The notes: generated from the sequence alone by a model not told the origin. Shown: positions 36,191 to 48,824, counted from the first letter of the stretch. The stretch is DNA of 64,000 nt from Paragyromitra xinjiangensis (GCA_038503065.1 JBCAMK010000021.1:620001-684000), one strand, 5' to 3'. Program-made: numbers and translations.

Positions 36191-36476
36191 GATGGGAGTG
36201 AGGGAGGAGGGGGGATAAAGGGATTGGAGAGGGAGGAGGGAGGGGGGGAGTGGAGGGGAGTGGAGGGGAGAGTGGAGGAGAAGAGTTGAGAAGAGTGGAG
36301 GACAAGAGAGAAGTTGGAGGAGAGTTTGAAGAGCTACAAAGACACGTGACTCTATCCCCATGGCAACCCCGGATCATCTATTCTCCGTTCCTGCGTTCTT
36401 CTTGGCATTCCACCTATCGTCATCGCAATAATCATTCCCCTTCGTCTCCAATATCACTCTCAACAAACTTAGAATT
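36191..36476. promoter_or_regulatory. Bidirectional promoter of BRL1 and USE1
   Basis: A GGGAGTGGAGG-type purine tract (about 36200-36310) is followed by a CACGTGAC site at 36343-36350. The compact head-to-head arrangement suggests a shared promoter for the two endomembrane genes; this is inference. Confidence 0.5.
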
Positions 36477-37519
36477 ATGAATATAGGTGCTTTCCCCTCG
36501 TCGCCTACGGTCGCTACCCATCGGGGACAGCCCACCCCGCCATCTCATATCACTGCGACAAACCTCTCGCGTCTCCTCTTGCGTCTTGACCAGAAGCTTG
36601 GATTCGCTAGCGGCCATGGGGACACCTCACAGCATCCACCCTCGTCGCTTGAGCGCGCAAAGATTGCAGCTGTATGCATCATATCCCCTTCATATCTTCT
36701 TGTTCACGCGCTAACTACTACATCTACAGAACCTAGAATACGCGCGCGACCTCCTCCTCACCCTCGAAAAAGAAACCGAATCAATCCGCAGCCTCTCCCA
36801 GCGCCAATCAATCCTCGCCAAACTGAGTCAGCAAAAACAAGCTGTCCGTAGACTAAACGAGAAACTTCAAATGAGCGCTCATGACGCCGAAGAGGAGGAA
36901 GACGATGAAACAGACAACGAAATGCGAGCTCTGGATAGCGATAATGAGGACTCTTCCCAGGACGGTATCGCAGTAGGTGTGCCTGCAGAACCACCAGCAT
37001 ATTCCCCCGAAGACCCTGGCGTGCATCTAGAGAGGGTGTACCCGCCCTCCATCGAAACTTCAAATCTCCGCAATCGTTTTCCAACCCAGCAAGAGTCACG
37101 GGCAGCCCTCTTCGGTAACCGTGGCGGCGAGGAGAGTACTGAGCTCACGGAGAAGCAACTCGATGCGCAGCGGATCGAACAAGAGGAGATAACTACCGAT
37201 ATGCTTGCGCTCGCACAGGCGCTGAAGCAAAACAGTCTGCGCTTTGGCGAGGAACTGCAGAAAGAGAAAGGGCTCCTAGATTTGGCAGCAGAAGGGCTCG
37301 ACAAGAATGCGGTAGGTATCGAGGGTGCAGGGAGGAAAATGGGGCAACTGAGAAAAGATGGGAATGTGGGTTGGCTGTGGGGGATTCTATATCCGATTAT
37401 AATAGTAGCACTGGTGAGTCCACACACCTCGGAAGGGGAGATGCAGAAAGCTAATTAGAGTACAGGCATTCTTTACACTTTTCATACTATTCTTTGCTCC
37501 GAAGCTTCGTTGGTGGTGA
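36477..37519 (+). CDS. USE1: ER SNARE protein USE1
   Basis: Use1 is the tail-anchored SNARE for Golgi-to-ER retrograde fusion. Exons 36477-36671, 36730-37413 and 37466-37519 encode 310 residues. The N-terminus contains the family motif NLSRLLLRLDQKL; after the first intron come helical NLEYARDLLLTLEKETESIRS and QAVRRLNEKLQ, then an acidic stretch. The SNARE helix is EEITTDMLALAQALKQNSLRFGEELQKEKGLLDLAAEGLDKN onward. The hydrophobic anchor begins WLWGILYPIIIVALAFF and is completed by the third exon, ending FFAPKLRWW. Without the 18-codon last exon the anchor would be cut short. Confidence 0.9.
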
Positions 37520-40500
37520 GGCGGGATGTCGATTGTTTGTTTGCTACGTGCTTCTTTTCATTCATTCATTCAGCGGGGAGTCTGGAGCAGGTTTTATTTT
37601 GTTGGATCTTTAGTGTTTTCATCCTATGTCTTTTATGATAACAAATGACGTTTTGCAACGTTGAAAAAAATACATTTATAATTTTTTCCTGTTCTTGGTA
37701 TCATTGACCAAAAAAAACGTTTTGACAGCCCCCGGAATGCCGTCCATTGTGTTCCACTTTCACCTTTTCACTTCTGTCTTTCAACCATCTCTCCCACCTT
37801 CCCCACAAGCCTCCATCTCCCCGTCTCTAACCTCTCTCTTTCTTCTTTCAAACAGTCGGCGGAAGCAAACTGATAACTATAATTCTCACAATTTCAAACC
37901 CCCATTAGATGATGGTACCAACGCTCTCAATCTACCTAACCTTGAGCTCCATCCGCACCACGCAACTCGGAGAGTTCGTCCGCAGTCCCACATTTCATGC
38001 TTCTCGATGACAACTGCGATAATCTTTCATCAAGCTCTCATCACACCCATCAGCATTTCATCCCCAATATCTAGTAAATCCCCATAACATTACTAACAGC
38101 ATCCAGAAGCTTCCCACCCAATTTACAACGATTATCCACCCTCCTCTACAATTACATCAATGGGCATGAAAGAGTTGTATCCACAGACCTAAGCCGCTGC
38201 TGTCATTTATAGCGTCATCAAATAATTCATTCCACCGCCTCCCCCAAGTTGAAACATAGCAGGAACCCCGCAGTGCACACTATGAATGAGTACTCACTCC
38301 CATTGGTTCTACTGAAGATTAATCCAGGTTTTGTGAGCACACTCTCTAGAGCCACCACGAAAAGAAGAGTTTCAACTTATTTTCTAGCAACTCGGATAGT
38401 TATGGGACTATTAGAAGCCCCAGAGCCTGCAGGGAATCGACACTGCTGGAATCTTCAGTGATGTAGCCGTAGAAACAGTTGCTCAAACGTCCCCGAATAG
38501 ATATTCTCTTCAGAAGGCTGCGGTTTCAACAAGAAATGCTCTGGTCTTAAAAACGCCTTCGAGCACGGCTATTCTCCTGTAGGCACATTTGGTGATAGAC
38601 GTGTCTGAGCTTTCCTGTCTGAGTTTAAATAGAGGCAGCTCGCCTCATTCGAAAGTGAGTTTTGGCTAAGAAGATCAGCTAAATGGGCCGTTGATTGCAA
38701 AGTTCGCCGAATTGGATTGACGTCTTGAAGCATGTCGAGCAGCTGTTCATAATCAGTCACATATCTCCATTGAAAGTTATTGGCGTAGTGAGTCAACTAT
38801 GGCAGTATGGGCTCGCTGAAACTAATGGAGCTAATAACAGACAAAGTCTCCGAGATATCGTAGGTTTGCTAGAGCTCGAAAAAAAATTGTAGTTATCTAG
38901 TACCTAAAAGCCACAAGAGTCGTCTCACAACATAAACCCTCACGAGCCACTGATAGCACACGATGAGGCCAGGGGCGAGCCAGTTCATCCTACCAGACAA
39001 AAACTCTTGAAAGGTGGCTGCTAGGGGATAGAAAAGTAAGCAATTGCTAAAGGCACGGCGGATTCGATTGTCCAAATCCATGCTCTTGGAGTTTCGCACC
39101 ACGATCGTCGCAAAGACTCTTGAAAATTTTCTCTCTAGGAGAGAGGCCCTCAAGGACCTATCATTGGTATGAAGGGCATTAATTTCTTGATTCTTGCGTC
39201 GGTTTTCCCTGCAGCGCAGCTTTCAAGGTCCAAGGAGAGAATATAGCCAATGTCCCTACGCTACAATAGACGAACGCCTCAAATCAGGGCTTCGTCATAA
39301 GTCTAGCCGCTGACAACATGCATGATATCTGACCGCAGCGATCCCCATGATATCTATCTCGCAGCACTTATCAGAGGCCTATCAGAGAAATAAAAGCCGT
39401 TTTGCGGCAAAGGTTGCCCACACCGCGGAGGACAAATGGCCCCTCGCCCACGGGATCAAGCAACTTCAGACGATCAAAGCCAGCAAGAAGGACCCTCAAC
39501 TACTTGAGCCCCGGCAAAAAAAGCTGCCCAAACACACGCTGACACGACCCCAGACTTTCTCGAATTGGGTATTTTCTTAGGTGCACAAGGAGAACCAAAG
39601 TAACGGGCCCCATAGGCTATCGCGGAAAGCCGCTCCTTGGATATTATTTACCTTCGTATATCAAGGGTTGAATAAGCATAATGAATCACGCCATAGCTGT
39701 AGCTGCATACGATACTCTCGGATCATAAAACCGATGGGAACATAGTCTAAGCAAATGTAAGCCTAAGGAACCGTGCAATAATGATTATAACTAGTCGAAT
39801 CGATTCATCTTCAAACACGTATAGGCCAAGCACATCTCTAGGCCCCTGGCTAGGTTTTGTGGTGAGATTGAAAGGGTTTTGTGGTGCGAATATCCAAGCC
39901 ATACACGAGAAGGTGGTAGTAATTGGAAATTTGAGATGTCATCAAGGGAGGCGCTTCGCAAAACGCTGCGCCGTGAGCCAAATTGGACGGTTATTCTGGC
40001 AAAGAATGGAGCCCGAAGATACTGGTCATCCCTTGAAACTGTTATCTGCATTAAATATTAATGCATCCATCCGGGTGTCAGAGGGAGGGCTTGAGAGTTG
40101 AAGTTGAAGATAGGCGATGGAAGATCTGTGCCTACTTACATCCACCAGAAGTAGAAGGTACGGGAAAAGACTGCTCTACTTTAGGTCAAAGTAACTCTAT
40201 CTGCTTGCAGGCTTGAATTACTTGAATTCTAGCACAGAATACCTTGTTGCAGCCCTAATATTAGAATCCGTATAGGGATGGGCAGCGATATTCTGCACGA
40301 TAGTGGGTAACGAGCAGTTTTAGCGAACGGAAACTGTACTGCCGACGTCAATGATCAGTGATTGCAAAGAGGCTGTGGGCTACATAATTGGTTTAGGGCA
40401 TTGGCTTTCAGCTGGCTCTGTTCTCGGATGTTTTCTCTTCCTGAGATCCCTCCCGGCAATGAATGAGCCCTTGCGGTCAAAGTTTGCATTTTGCGTTAGT

Positions 40501-41640
40501 CCGGTGAAATTTTGTAATAGAGAACCAGGGTCGGTGACCCCCTCCCCGCCTTGTTCGTCTAAGGCTTAGCTATCGGTGATTCCCCTCGAAATATTGGAGT
40601 CTGTAAGTTGCAACGGCAAGGCAAGCGGACTTGCCGAAACTACCGACGCTACGGACCACGAACTTAGCCCTTTGAGCCGCAGACAACCAACGGGATAAGC
40701 CCCGCGGCTTTTTGCAATACTTACACTACTCTATGCGCGAGACGATCCACTCGGTGCTTATATTGCCAAGAGAGGAATTCGTCAGCGCTCAGCTCTTCCA
40801 CGCAGCCTTGGTGTTCTCCTCCTCCTTTCCTAAGCCAGGATAGTTTTCTTCCAGCATGGGATTTAACTAGCATAAAGTTGCTGCTCATTTAGAGTTCTGA
40901 CAGGTACCGCGAGAGTGGATATGCTAGAAAACGCGTCGCGTCGGTCCAGTTAACCAGAGGAAGCAGAGTGCCTCGCTATATATAGAGCTTGCTGGAACGC
41001 TGGAGCAGTGTTAAATCTCCGTGATCATGAACTTCACACGATGATCATCTTTCCGCTCACCTTGATTGAATTACCAGGAGGGAAAGGCTTACGCCTCTGT
41101 CCTACTCCTTGAAACCTAGTCGGCGAACGGCACAGTCCATTTCCTGTACCACTGTCGAGGACTCTGACATCGGTTATGGTAATCGAGTGACCCACCGTGA
41201 TCCAGATCTCCGTTTACAGCCCCCCTGTCGGAGTCCGGGGGACCGAATTTCCCACGTTGTGGTGGGGGTTGAGGCTGTGTTGTTGCCTATCCTGTGCATG
41301 CGGTTCCTATTTAGAGTCGCATAGGGCTAAGCGTGCGGCTAAACTAAGCCTATTACGGTCTCTCCAGTGTTCTGCTGCTATCACCGCCCCACCAGCAACA
41401 TATAGACGCCTGCTGCTCCGAAATCAAACTCAAGGCTGAAGTCACTGCTCCGATAGAATCGACAAGTTCTCCAAGACTGCTATCAACCAAAACTTGTCGG
41501 CATCAGACCATTCGCAGGGAGCTTGGTTTATATGAAGAGAGAGGTCTAGAGGAAGAAAGGCACCGAAAGCGAGACCAGCAGGAGATTGAACGGCGGAATA
41601 AACAAATTCGAAACGAAACCAAACCCCAAAAGCACCAGAT
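37520..41640. other. Gene-poor 4.1-kb region
   Basis: No gene could be supported. The region holds scattered frames of up to 130 residues without known motifs. On the minus strand, 39153-38893 encodes an 86-residue frame with a plausible hydrophobic helix and a basic stretch, and 38796-38569 a further 75-residue frame; I could not join them through good splice sites. These could be relics of a gene. The last kilobase is probably the promoter of the arrestin gene and contains GC-rich words, including GTGGGG near 41262 and an inverted CCCCCTGTCGG/CCGGGGG near 41221-41241. Confidence 0.35.
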
Positions 41641-43537
41641 ATGACCTCTGTTAGAATCGATCTGGATAATAGCGGGAGTGCTTTCGCATGTCTAGACTAT
41701 GTTACTGGAAGAGTACGTTTTTATCTCGCACGCTCTGCGTTAAGTCAGTTCATCAATAGCTAATCGAATCCTTTGGTGGGAAACAGGTTGTGATGAACAT
41801 CTCCAGCGAAGTGACTGTAACCTCTATCACCGTCAAAATGGAAGGCATATCACGAACACGCCTCCCAATCCCAAAAGACGTCGATGGCAATCGGGACTCC
41901 AGGAAACGCGCTGAAGTTGAGATCCATCGAGCACGCCTCCCAATCTCAAATCATCACTCGCTTAACCAATTCTAACAACCATTATGTGTCATAGCTTCTC
42001 TATCTGGTAGAAACGGTCTTTCCGTCCCAAGAAATCAGAGAGAAAACTTCAACTTCAAACTCAGGCTTCACCCTCAAAGCAGGCCAATATGAGTACCCGT
42101 TCAAGATTCGAATCCCAATCAATAGCAACTGTGGGAATGATCCGAGCGTTGGCGGCCTAATGAATAGATTGAGTTTTGAGAAAGGCTCACTTGATTATGC
42201 AAAAGATGCGAGCACACATTTGAGAGGGACACTACCACCGAGTTTGAGTGGCATTCCAGACGATGAAGCGTCAATCAGATATTTCTTGAAAGCTACTGTG
42301 AATCGACCTCAATTCTACAAGTCCAATATGCGTTCGGTATAGCTCTCCTCCAAACCTATAACCGTATGAAAATAAAGTCTGCCCACTAACACACCTTAGT
42401 ACAATTTCTTCGTCTTCCTTCCTATAGAGCCTCCCCGCCCACCCCCCTCTCCCAGCGAGACGTTCGCAAAACGTCAACATCAAATGACCCACCATCAACC
42501 CTCTCCCTCTCCCTCTCTCTCACCTAGCAAAAAGCGTGGCCTCTTCCCTTTCTCCTTCCGAAGCCAACCGCCACCGACACCAACTTTCCCTGTAACCCCA
42601 GAGACTGTTCACTTCTCCATCGAAACGCGCCTCCCTGCTCCGCCAATCGTTGTCCCAAACAGCCCTCTCCCCCTCCGCATTCTTTTAGTAAAGTTGTCGC
42701 CATACCACACTTCAGTGATAATAAGGACAATACAGATCCATTTGTTCGCGTTCACGGAAATACGCGCACATGGGCTGCAGAAGACGGAGCGAATGGTGTT
42801 TCCCCTATTGAATCTTAGTGGCTTGAGTGTACCAATAGGGGGGGATGGCAGCCCGCACGGTGAGGAATTAGAGGCAGACCCTAATTTATGGAGAAGTACA
42901 TGTCTTCCTGATACAGTTCCACCGAGCTTCAAGACTTGCAACATATCACGAAGCTATCAGTTAGAGATAGTACTGGGCCTGAGCCATGGTGTGCAGGGTA
43001 TGGTCGAGGTACGAACGATATCTTTTCTCTTGAGTGAATTCTAGTGGCTGATTAAAATAATAGGTAATACCTCTCCTCATGCCCCTCGAAGTCTACTCTG
43101 GCATCGCCCCACCCCAAAAACTTATCGATGCTGCCCTCTACTCCGACACTCCACCTAAGCTTCCTCGCCGTACTCGCAGTGACCAGTATCAAACACTTAA
43201 AGTCCCCACCGCCTTCGCCGGATCCCACTCTACCCAAAGCTCTCCTGTATCCTCTCCCGTATCCCCTAGCTTTCCGAAACGACCACATTCGAGCAGTGAT
43301 GAAAAACCACGACCAACGGATGTGGCGTCGGCGTCACCGTCACTGTCACCGTCACCGTCAGCGCCGACGTCGAAATCAAGACCGAGTATTAGTGGTGGGG
43401 GAACACAAGGGGATATGCCACCGCCAACGTACGAAGATGCCTTAGCAGATGATATCGGGCCAGTTGATGGGCCGAGAAGGAGGTATGCACAGGAAGGGGC
43501 TTATTACGATGCGTTGCCATCAGATGTGCACGCCTAA
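41641..43537 (+). CDS. Arrestin-related trafficking adaptor with PPxY motif
   Basis: Alpha-arrestins recruit the Rsp5-type ubiquitin ligase to plasma-membrane transporters. Exons 41641-41712, 41787-41930, 41995-42336, 42400-43008 and 43064-43537 give 546 residues. The arrestin N-domain shows VVMNISSEVTVTSITVKMEGISRTR, then LLYLVETVFPSQE and LKAGQYEYPFKIRIP; the C-domain carries LVKLSPYHTSVIIRTIQIHLF. The tail has PPPTYEDALADDI, an exact PPxY. Exon 2 is ended at a GC donor (41931) because this gives EVEIHRLLYLVETVFP, the family pattern. The only in-frame GT alternative, GTTGAG at 41916, would drop five conserved residues. The gene is not like the shorter ART10 in detail, so no symbol is given. 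Confidence 0.87.
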
Positions 43538-45544
43538 CTGCGTAGCTTCTTTGAGGGTGTGGTTTCAAGATTCGGGGACTTCTTTTATCGTCGAGATTGT
43601 TCCCTCCAGGATGAGGGGAAAGTTGAGCTTTTGTGTAAATTTTTACTTCTGTCTTTTTTTTTAGTCCTAATTCTAATGGAGTTTGGATATGGTTGTTTTT
43701 TTCCTGCCTCTTCTTGTTAATTGTTACGATCCTGAGGGTTTTAGGCTCGATAATTTGTAAGGGTTTCTACAATTTAAGCGGATTATGGGGGATTTGGAGC
43801 TAAGGTGGGAAGGCGATAGGCGTACAATTCCTCTTATGACAAGACTGAAACGTCCAAAGTCGCAATCAAAGATAAATATAATTCTTCGTTTTCAGGCAAA
43901 TTTACATACCAAGGGGAATTCTTTATAGATTTTCTTGCTCATGTCACTAAAACAGAATTAAGGGTGGTTTTGAGATGAGAGCAACATCCTGCTTGTTGTA
44001 ATTCTGTGTGGTTCGAGGGGCTTTATGCAGCGAGACTATTAGAGATGGATGGAAAAGGATAGTAAACGGAAAAGGTTCGGTTCTCTCTGTGAGGGAAGCT
44101 GCGGCAGGCAGTCTATTTGAAAAACAAACTATTTAGTGGTTCTCATAATCAAAATAAAGTTACGTATCAAGGGGAACATACTCACCACGAGGCTGACAAA
44201 GATGAAAATCAAGATTGCAGTTAAGTGGAGAATCACGCGATAGTTTTGAAGAAATAGGCAACCGACTCTTAGACCACTTTAAGCTGAAGCATTCTTTCTT
44301 GTAAATATCTTTTTTATTCCTTTGACACTTAGGCAAGATTAGGGTCCGCATCAATCTTACGCCGGTGGACCAGCTGAACCGTTGCCAGAGGCAATGCAGT
44401 CGATTCGAGGGCACAGATCTAACTTTAATTTATCTGCTCTGTGGTTGTACGATCGGAAAGTTTTCGAAGACATAAAAGTATCGTTGGTAGGGTGCACCGC
44501 TATTGCGTCGTACTAGAAGTTTCCGCGGATGGTGTTAGTAGTTGATGCTAAAGAAACTTTTAGATAGCAGTTAGAGAGATGATTATAGGATAATGTGTGT
44601 AGGTCTTTTTTTAAAATTATAGCTATGTTAAAATGTTGGTTCATCGAATATAGGTCGTGATTGTATACCTATTCCCATTGGTCAACACTACAGTATCTTA
44701 ACTTAATTAAGTATCAGAAAAGAATAGCCAGGACTGCTCCTGTCTGTCTTCACCGCAGTTGATTCCAGCTTGTAGATACTCTGAAGGGCCTAAAGAGCGG
44801 AAACTTAAGAATGAATCGGTCGTATTATTTCCGAGAATTCAATAAGATACGAGGCTCTTAGTCGAGATAGTTGAAATTTTGCCTAGACGACAAGAAAATC
44901 GTACTTTCGCTGATGAAATGTATAGTGAAACAATAGATAACGCCTCGAGAGATGTAGTCTATCAGTCATGTTCGCTTTGAGACCACGAACAATGCGACAG
45001 ATGGTTCGTTCTGTAAGTTGAATGAAATGCTGCGAAAGGGATCTTCGTTTAATCCATAGATGATAGCCGGTCGTTCGCTCCTGATTGTTGTTGAGTTTGG
45101 ACGATTCTGTTGATAGTTCTTGAATTCTCTGATGGATGGGTTTTGATGAAATAGTGGTTTGAACAGATGAGCGGGGTGGATGTCAAAGATGATGCAGGAA
45201 GTTGAGGTTGATGGCAGCCCAGGGAACTCTTGAGTCTCTGATCCTTGGCTTCTGCAAACAGAGCAAACATATGAGATCACTCGATTGAAGAATAACGTCA
45301 CGCGAACGCTACTATGCTAGACCCAAGAAACAGCACGGCCCGTCCCATTTAATTACATGTATTCTCAAAATACTATTATGATATCCAGCAATTTCCTAGT
45401 AATGCAGAATCTCCTCTATCTTGAAACCCTTGAACCGAACCACTTGAAAGTAGGAGTATCAAGGTTCTATACTTCAAAAGCATCAGTACACAACTTACAC
45501 CCTCAATTCACACATACTTTTATCCTTTTTCGAAAATCTTAATA
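43538..45544. other. 2-kb spacer without supported gene
   Basis: AT-rich sequence downstream of the arrestin gene. Minus-strand frames near 44966-45301 and 44160-44414 have no recognisable motifs or splice structure. A TACATGTA copy lies at 45354-45361, just upstream of the next small gene. Confidence 0.4.
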
Positions 45545-45904
45545 ATGGACCACTCTATGTTTTCCCCAAAATACATGCGCATCGCCTACCTCGAAACCCA
45601 GATCCTAGCGACACTTCAGGACCGCTGTATGATTTTGGCCAATTTGCAGCAGATCAGACGGCAGATTTTAGCCAATGATAGTTTCCAAGATCAGCTCATC
45701 GTTCAACTTGAGAATTGGCTTGCCGAAGGCGATCGCACAGGGATAGTACTGGAATGGCTGAGGGAAAGAATTAGGAACGTTCAGGTTGCGACCGAGGAAC
45801 TCTGGCGGGAAAGGCAGGTCGCGTTCGAAAAATGTAGCGAGGCTTGGATTAAGCAGAGAGAACTAAAGACACAGTTACTTATGGCACAGCGGTGTGTGTG
45901 GTAA
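45545..45904 (+). CDS. Small coiled-coil protein of unknown function
   Basis: A 119-residue frame that I do not recognise. It is rich in Leu, Gln, Glu and Arg and looks mostly helical, with heptad-like spacing in ILATLQDRCMILANLQQIRRQIL and a second helix ERIRNVQVATEELWRERQVAF. The amino-acid make-up is typical of a real helical protein, unlike nearby random frames. At its end the stop TGG-TAA overlaps a perfect GGTAAGT splice donor; a 116-nt intron to a TAG at 46016 would replace the last residue with a hydrophobic tail WFFFLVSL. I give the unspliced form. Orphan or lineage-restricted gene is the best description. Confidence 0.5.
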   Translation: MDHSMFSPKYMRIAYLETQILATLQDRCMILANLQQIRRQILANDSFQDQLIVQLENWLAEGDRTGIVLEWLRERIRNVQVATEELWRERQVAFEKCSEAWIKQRELKTQLLMAQRCVW

Positions 45905-46708
45905 GTTTTTTCCTATCTATGCTCTGGGCAGAGATGATAGACCCGTGACCCCAAGCGTGTACACGTACCTTATGCTAGCTGGCTATGGCAATGTTTTATT
46001 TCTTACATGCATGTAGGTTCTTTTTCTTGGTTTCTCTATAATGAGTGTATATTGAATGTTCTACTTTACTTACATGTAGTACTTCCAATTTATTCGCTTG
46101 TATCTAGACACGCCCATTTTTGGTAATTTATATCATGTAGCATCACTCGGCGGTATGTCTTGGCGAGTGGATAAGATGCTTCTGGATTCCAGTAGGCAAC
46201 AATCCTGTTCCGCTTTGAATCAGAAGCTTATCCATTGGCCAGTCAACACCTCATGCGTAAATCACAGAGACAAATCCAATCTGACAAATTCCAGCAGCAT
46301 CATCGCCCTGAATACTCATCACAAAGAAGAGATGAACATTTCGCCGGCTACGGATATGGCGGATGCGGGTTGATGCAGCCATCGACACGCAAGTAGTGCA
46401 TTCTCTCCATACGCAGAACAGGCAGGGCCTTCATCGGTTCATCCATCACTCCCGCGGTGACGTCACCCATTACGATGACATCGTGTATTCACAACCCTCA
46501 ACCTTCCTCTTCTTCTTCCTTCCCTCCTTGGGTTCCCACCACCCTGTTACCCCGCCCTATCAAGGAAATCCATGTCTGCCCTATAAGCACTCATATCTTA
46601 TGCGTGTGTCCGGTCAGTGATGCATGCATGTTATCACATATCTCATTCCATCTATCACCCCCTTCCCCCCCAACAAAGCCCCACATTCTCGTGTTATAAA
46701 TCAATCGT
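45905..46708. other. Upstream region of the Rieske-AIF gene
   Basis: The spacer contains a TACATGTA copy at 46071-46078 and a TGACGTCA-like TGACGTCAC word near 46459. The last 250 bases are pyrimidine-rich, as expected for a fungal promoter. No gene is supported. Confidence 0.4.
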
Positions 46709-48824
46709 ATGCAACCCACACGCCAGCTGTTGAGTCTCTATCGCATCAGCAGCATCTCTCGTCTTCCAGTGATACATTCAAGAGCCCAATCGCTGTATCA
46801 ACCAGCGTCTAGTTTCATCACCAAACCCAGTTTTCAAATCTCAACCCTAAGGGCAATGGCAACCGCTCAGCAAGAATACCGCCTCAAACTCGACGATGCA
46901 GAGCTCAAGAATGGGCAGAAAAAGGAAGTAGAGGTGGAAGGCATTCCAGACGCGAAGGTGCTGTTATTGAAGGTCAATGATCAGCTACGTGCTCTAGGAC
47001 CTAAGTGTACCCGTAAGTCTCGTACCCAAATCACAAATTTATCAACAGGCCTAACTAATCACTGCTGGGTGAGCTAGATTACGGTGCTCCCTTGGTGAAA
47101 GGTGTAATCGCCGGAGATGGCCGAATCACCTGTCCCTGGCATGGCGCCTGCTTCAACACCTCTTCTGGTGATATCGAGAATGCCCCCGCACTCGATCACC
47201 TGAGCGCTTTCCCCGTCTCGGTCAAGAACGGCTCTGTCTACATTACCGGAACTGAAGCATCCATAAAAGCTGGACGTCGTAAGCCCGATATCCGTTGCAA
47301 GCCTGTAACCACCGCAGGCTCAGAGCATGTTGTGATTGTCGGCGGGTAAGCTCGGCCTCACTCCCTTCCATACCTATATCCCACTCACTAACACATACCC
47401 AACCTCCAGCGGCTCTGGTGCAATTGGCGCAATTGAAGGTCTCCGTGAAAAGGGCTTCAAGGGTCAAATCACAGTCCTCTCTCTGGAGTCCTACCTCCCC
47501 ATTGATCGCACCAAGCTCTCTAAAGCTCTCATTCCCGACGAGAAAAAGGTTGCATGGCGTGATGCTCAGCACTTTTCGGACGCCGGCGTTACATTCCATC
47601 TCTCTACAGAGGTTACTAACGTCGATTTCAAAAACCACAAGTTGACAACAGCGAACGGTGGAGAGTTCAAGTATAGTAAGGTTTTATTCTGCACCGGTGG
47701 TACGCCAAAGAATCTACCATTACCTGGGTTCAAAGACCTAGATAATATCTTTGCCCTAAGGAGGGTTGAGGACGTGCAGAGGATTAATAACGCAGTGGGG
47801 GAGAACGGAAAGAAGATTGTAGTGGTTGGAACAGGGTTTATTGGTACGTTATATGTCGAGGTAGCTATAAGGTGAGAGAAGGCTGACGAGTAGATTTTGG
47901 TGATTAGGAATGGAAGTCGCTAAATGCCTTTCGGGCAAAGGGAATGATCTGACTGTTATTGGGACGGAAAAATACCCACTGTAAACATTCCCTCTCATCC
48001 CCGCCCCCCAAAAGACGACCTACTAATCTAGACACCCGCAGACAACGTGTAATGGGCGTACAGCTCGGCAAGATCTTCCAAAAACAACTCGAAGAATCTG
48101 GCGTCAAATTCCACATGAACGCAGGCGTCGAATCCGCTGAGCCTTCCCCTTCAGATCCCACCCGCGTTGGCAGCATCGCTCTCAAGGGTGGTGAGAAACT
48201 CGAAGCAGACCTAGTTATCCTCGGAGTTGGCGTTGCACCCGCAACCGAATACCTCAAGAGCAGCGGTATCGAGCTAGAGAAGGATGGTAGTGTGAGAGTA
48301 GACGATAACTGGAAAATCAAGGGTGTAGAGGATGCTTACGCAGTTGGTCAGTAAACAAGATCCCACCACGAAAGGTAAAGCAGTAGTGTTAACGGGTAAC
48401 AGGCGACATCGCAACGTACCCCTACCATGGTCCCGGCGCCACCGCTGACACTTATGTCCGCATCGAGCACTGGAACGTTGCGCAAAATTCGGGCCGTCAA
48501 GCAGCACTCCACATTGCAACAGCGGATAGTCCAGTTCACTTTATCCCCATCTTCTGGTCTGCGCTAGGAGCACAGCTCCGATACTGCGGTGCTACTCCAA
48601 ATGGTTACGATGATATTGTTATCCAGGGAGATCAAGAGAAGTACAGCTTTGTCGCGTATTACACCAAAGGGGAGGAGGTGGTCGCGGTGGCTAGCATGCA
48701 GAAGGATCCGTATATGACACAGGCCGCGGAACTGATGCGTCGGAAGATGATGCCGAGTAAGAAGGAAATTTTAAATGGGGTGGATTTGTTGAATGTGGAG
48801 GTACCGGCGGGAGTGAAGATTTAA
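46709..48824 (+). CDS. Rieske/AIF-type oxidoreductase (AIFM3-like)
   Basis: This protein fuses an N-terminal Rieske [2Fe-2S] domain to an AIF-type FAD/NADH oxidoreductase, like AIFM3. Exons 46709-47012, 47078-47345, 47410-47843, 47908-47980, 48042-48346 and 48403-48824 give 601 residues. The start MQPTRQLLSLYRISSISRLP looks like a mitochondrial presequence; a second start at 46856 (MATAQQEYRLKL) would give a cytosolic form. The Rieske ligands are C100-x-H102 and C120-x2-H123. The FAD motif VVIVGGGSGAIGAIEGL spans intron 2, the NADH motif IVVVGTGFIGMEVAKCL spans intron 3, and the second FAD motif is YAVGDIATYPY across the last intron. An AIF-type C-terminal domain follows, with EVVAVASMQKDP. 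Confidence 0.93.

Noticed and set aside
37695..38087. 130-residue plus-strand frame
   Set aside because: Composition is Ser/Pro/His from CT-rich DNA without domains; no supporting splice structure.
42101..42115. GATTCGAATCCCAA, resembling a tRNA T-loop
   Set aside because: It lies in an arrestin coding exon and has no matching A-box or stems.
44966..45301. 111-residue minus-strand frame
   Set aside because: No recognisable motif and two overlapping competing frames of similar quality.
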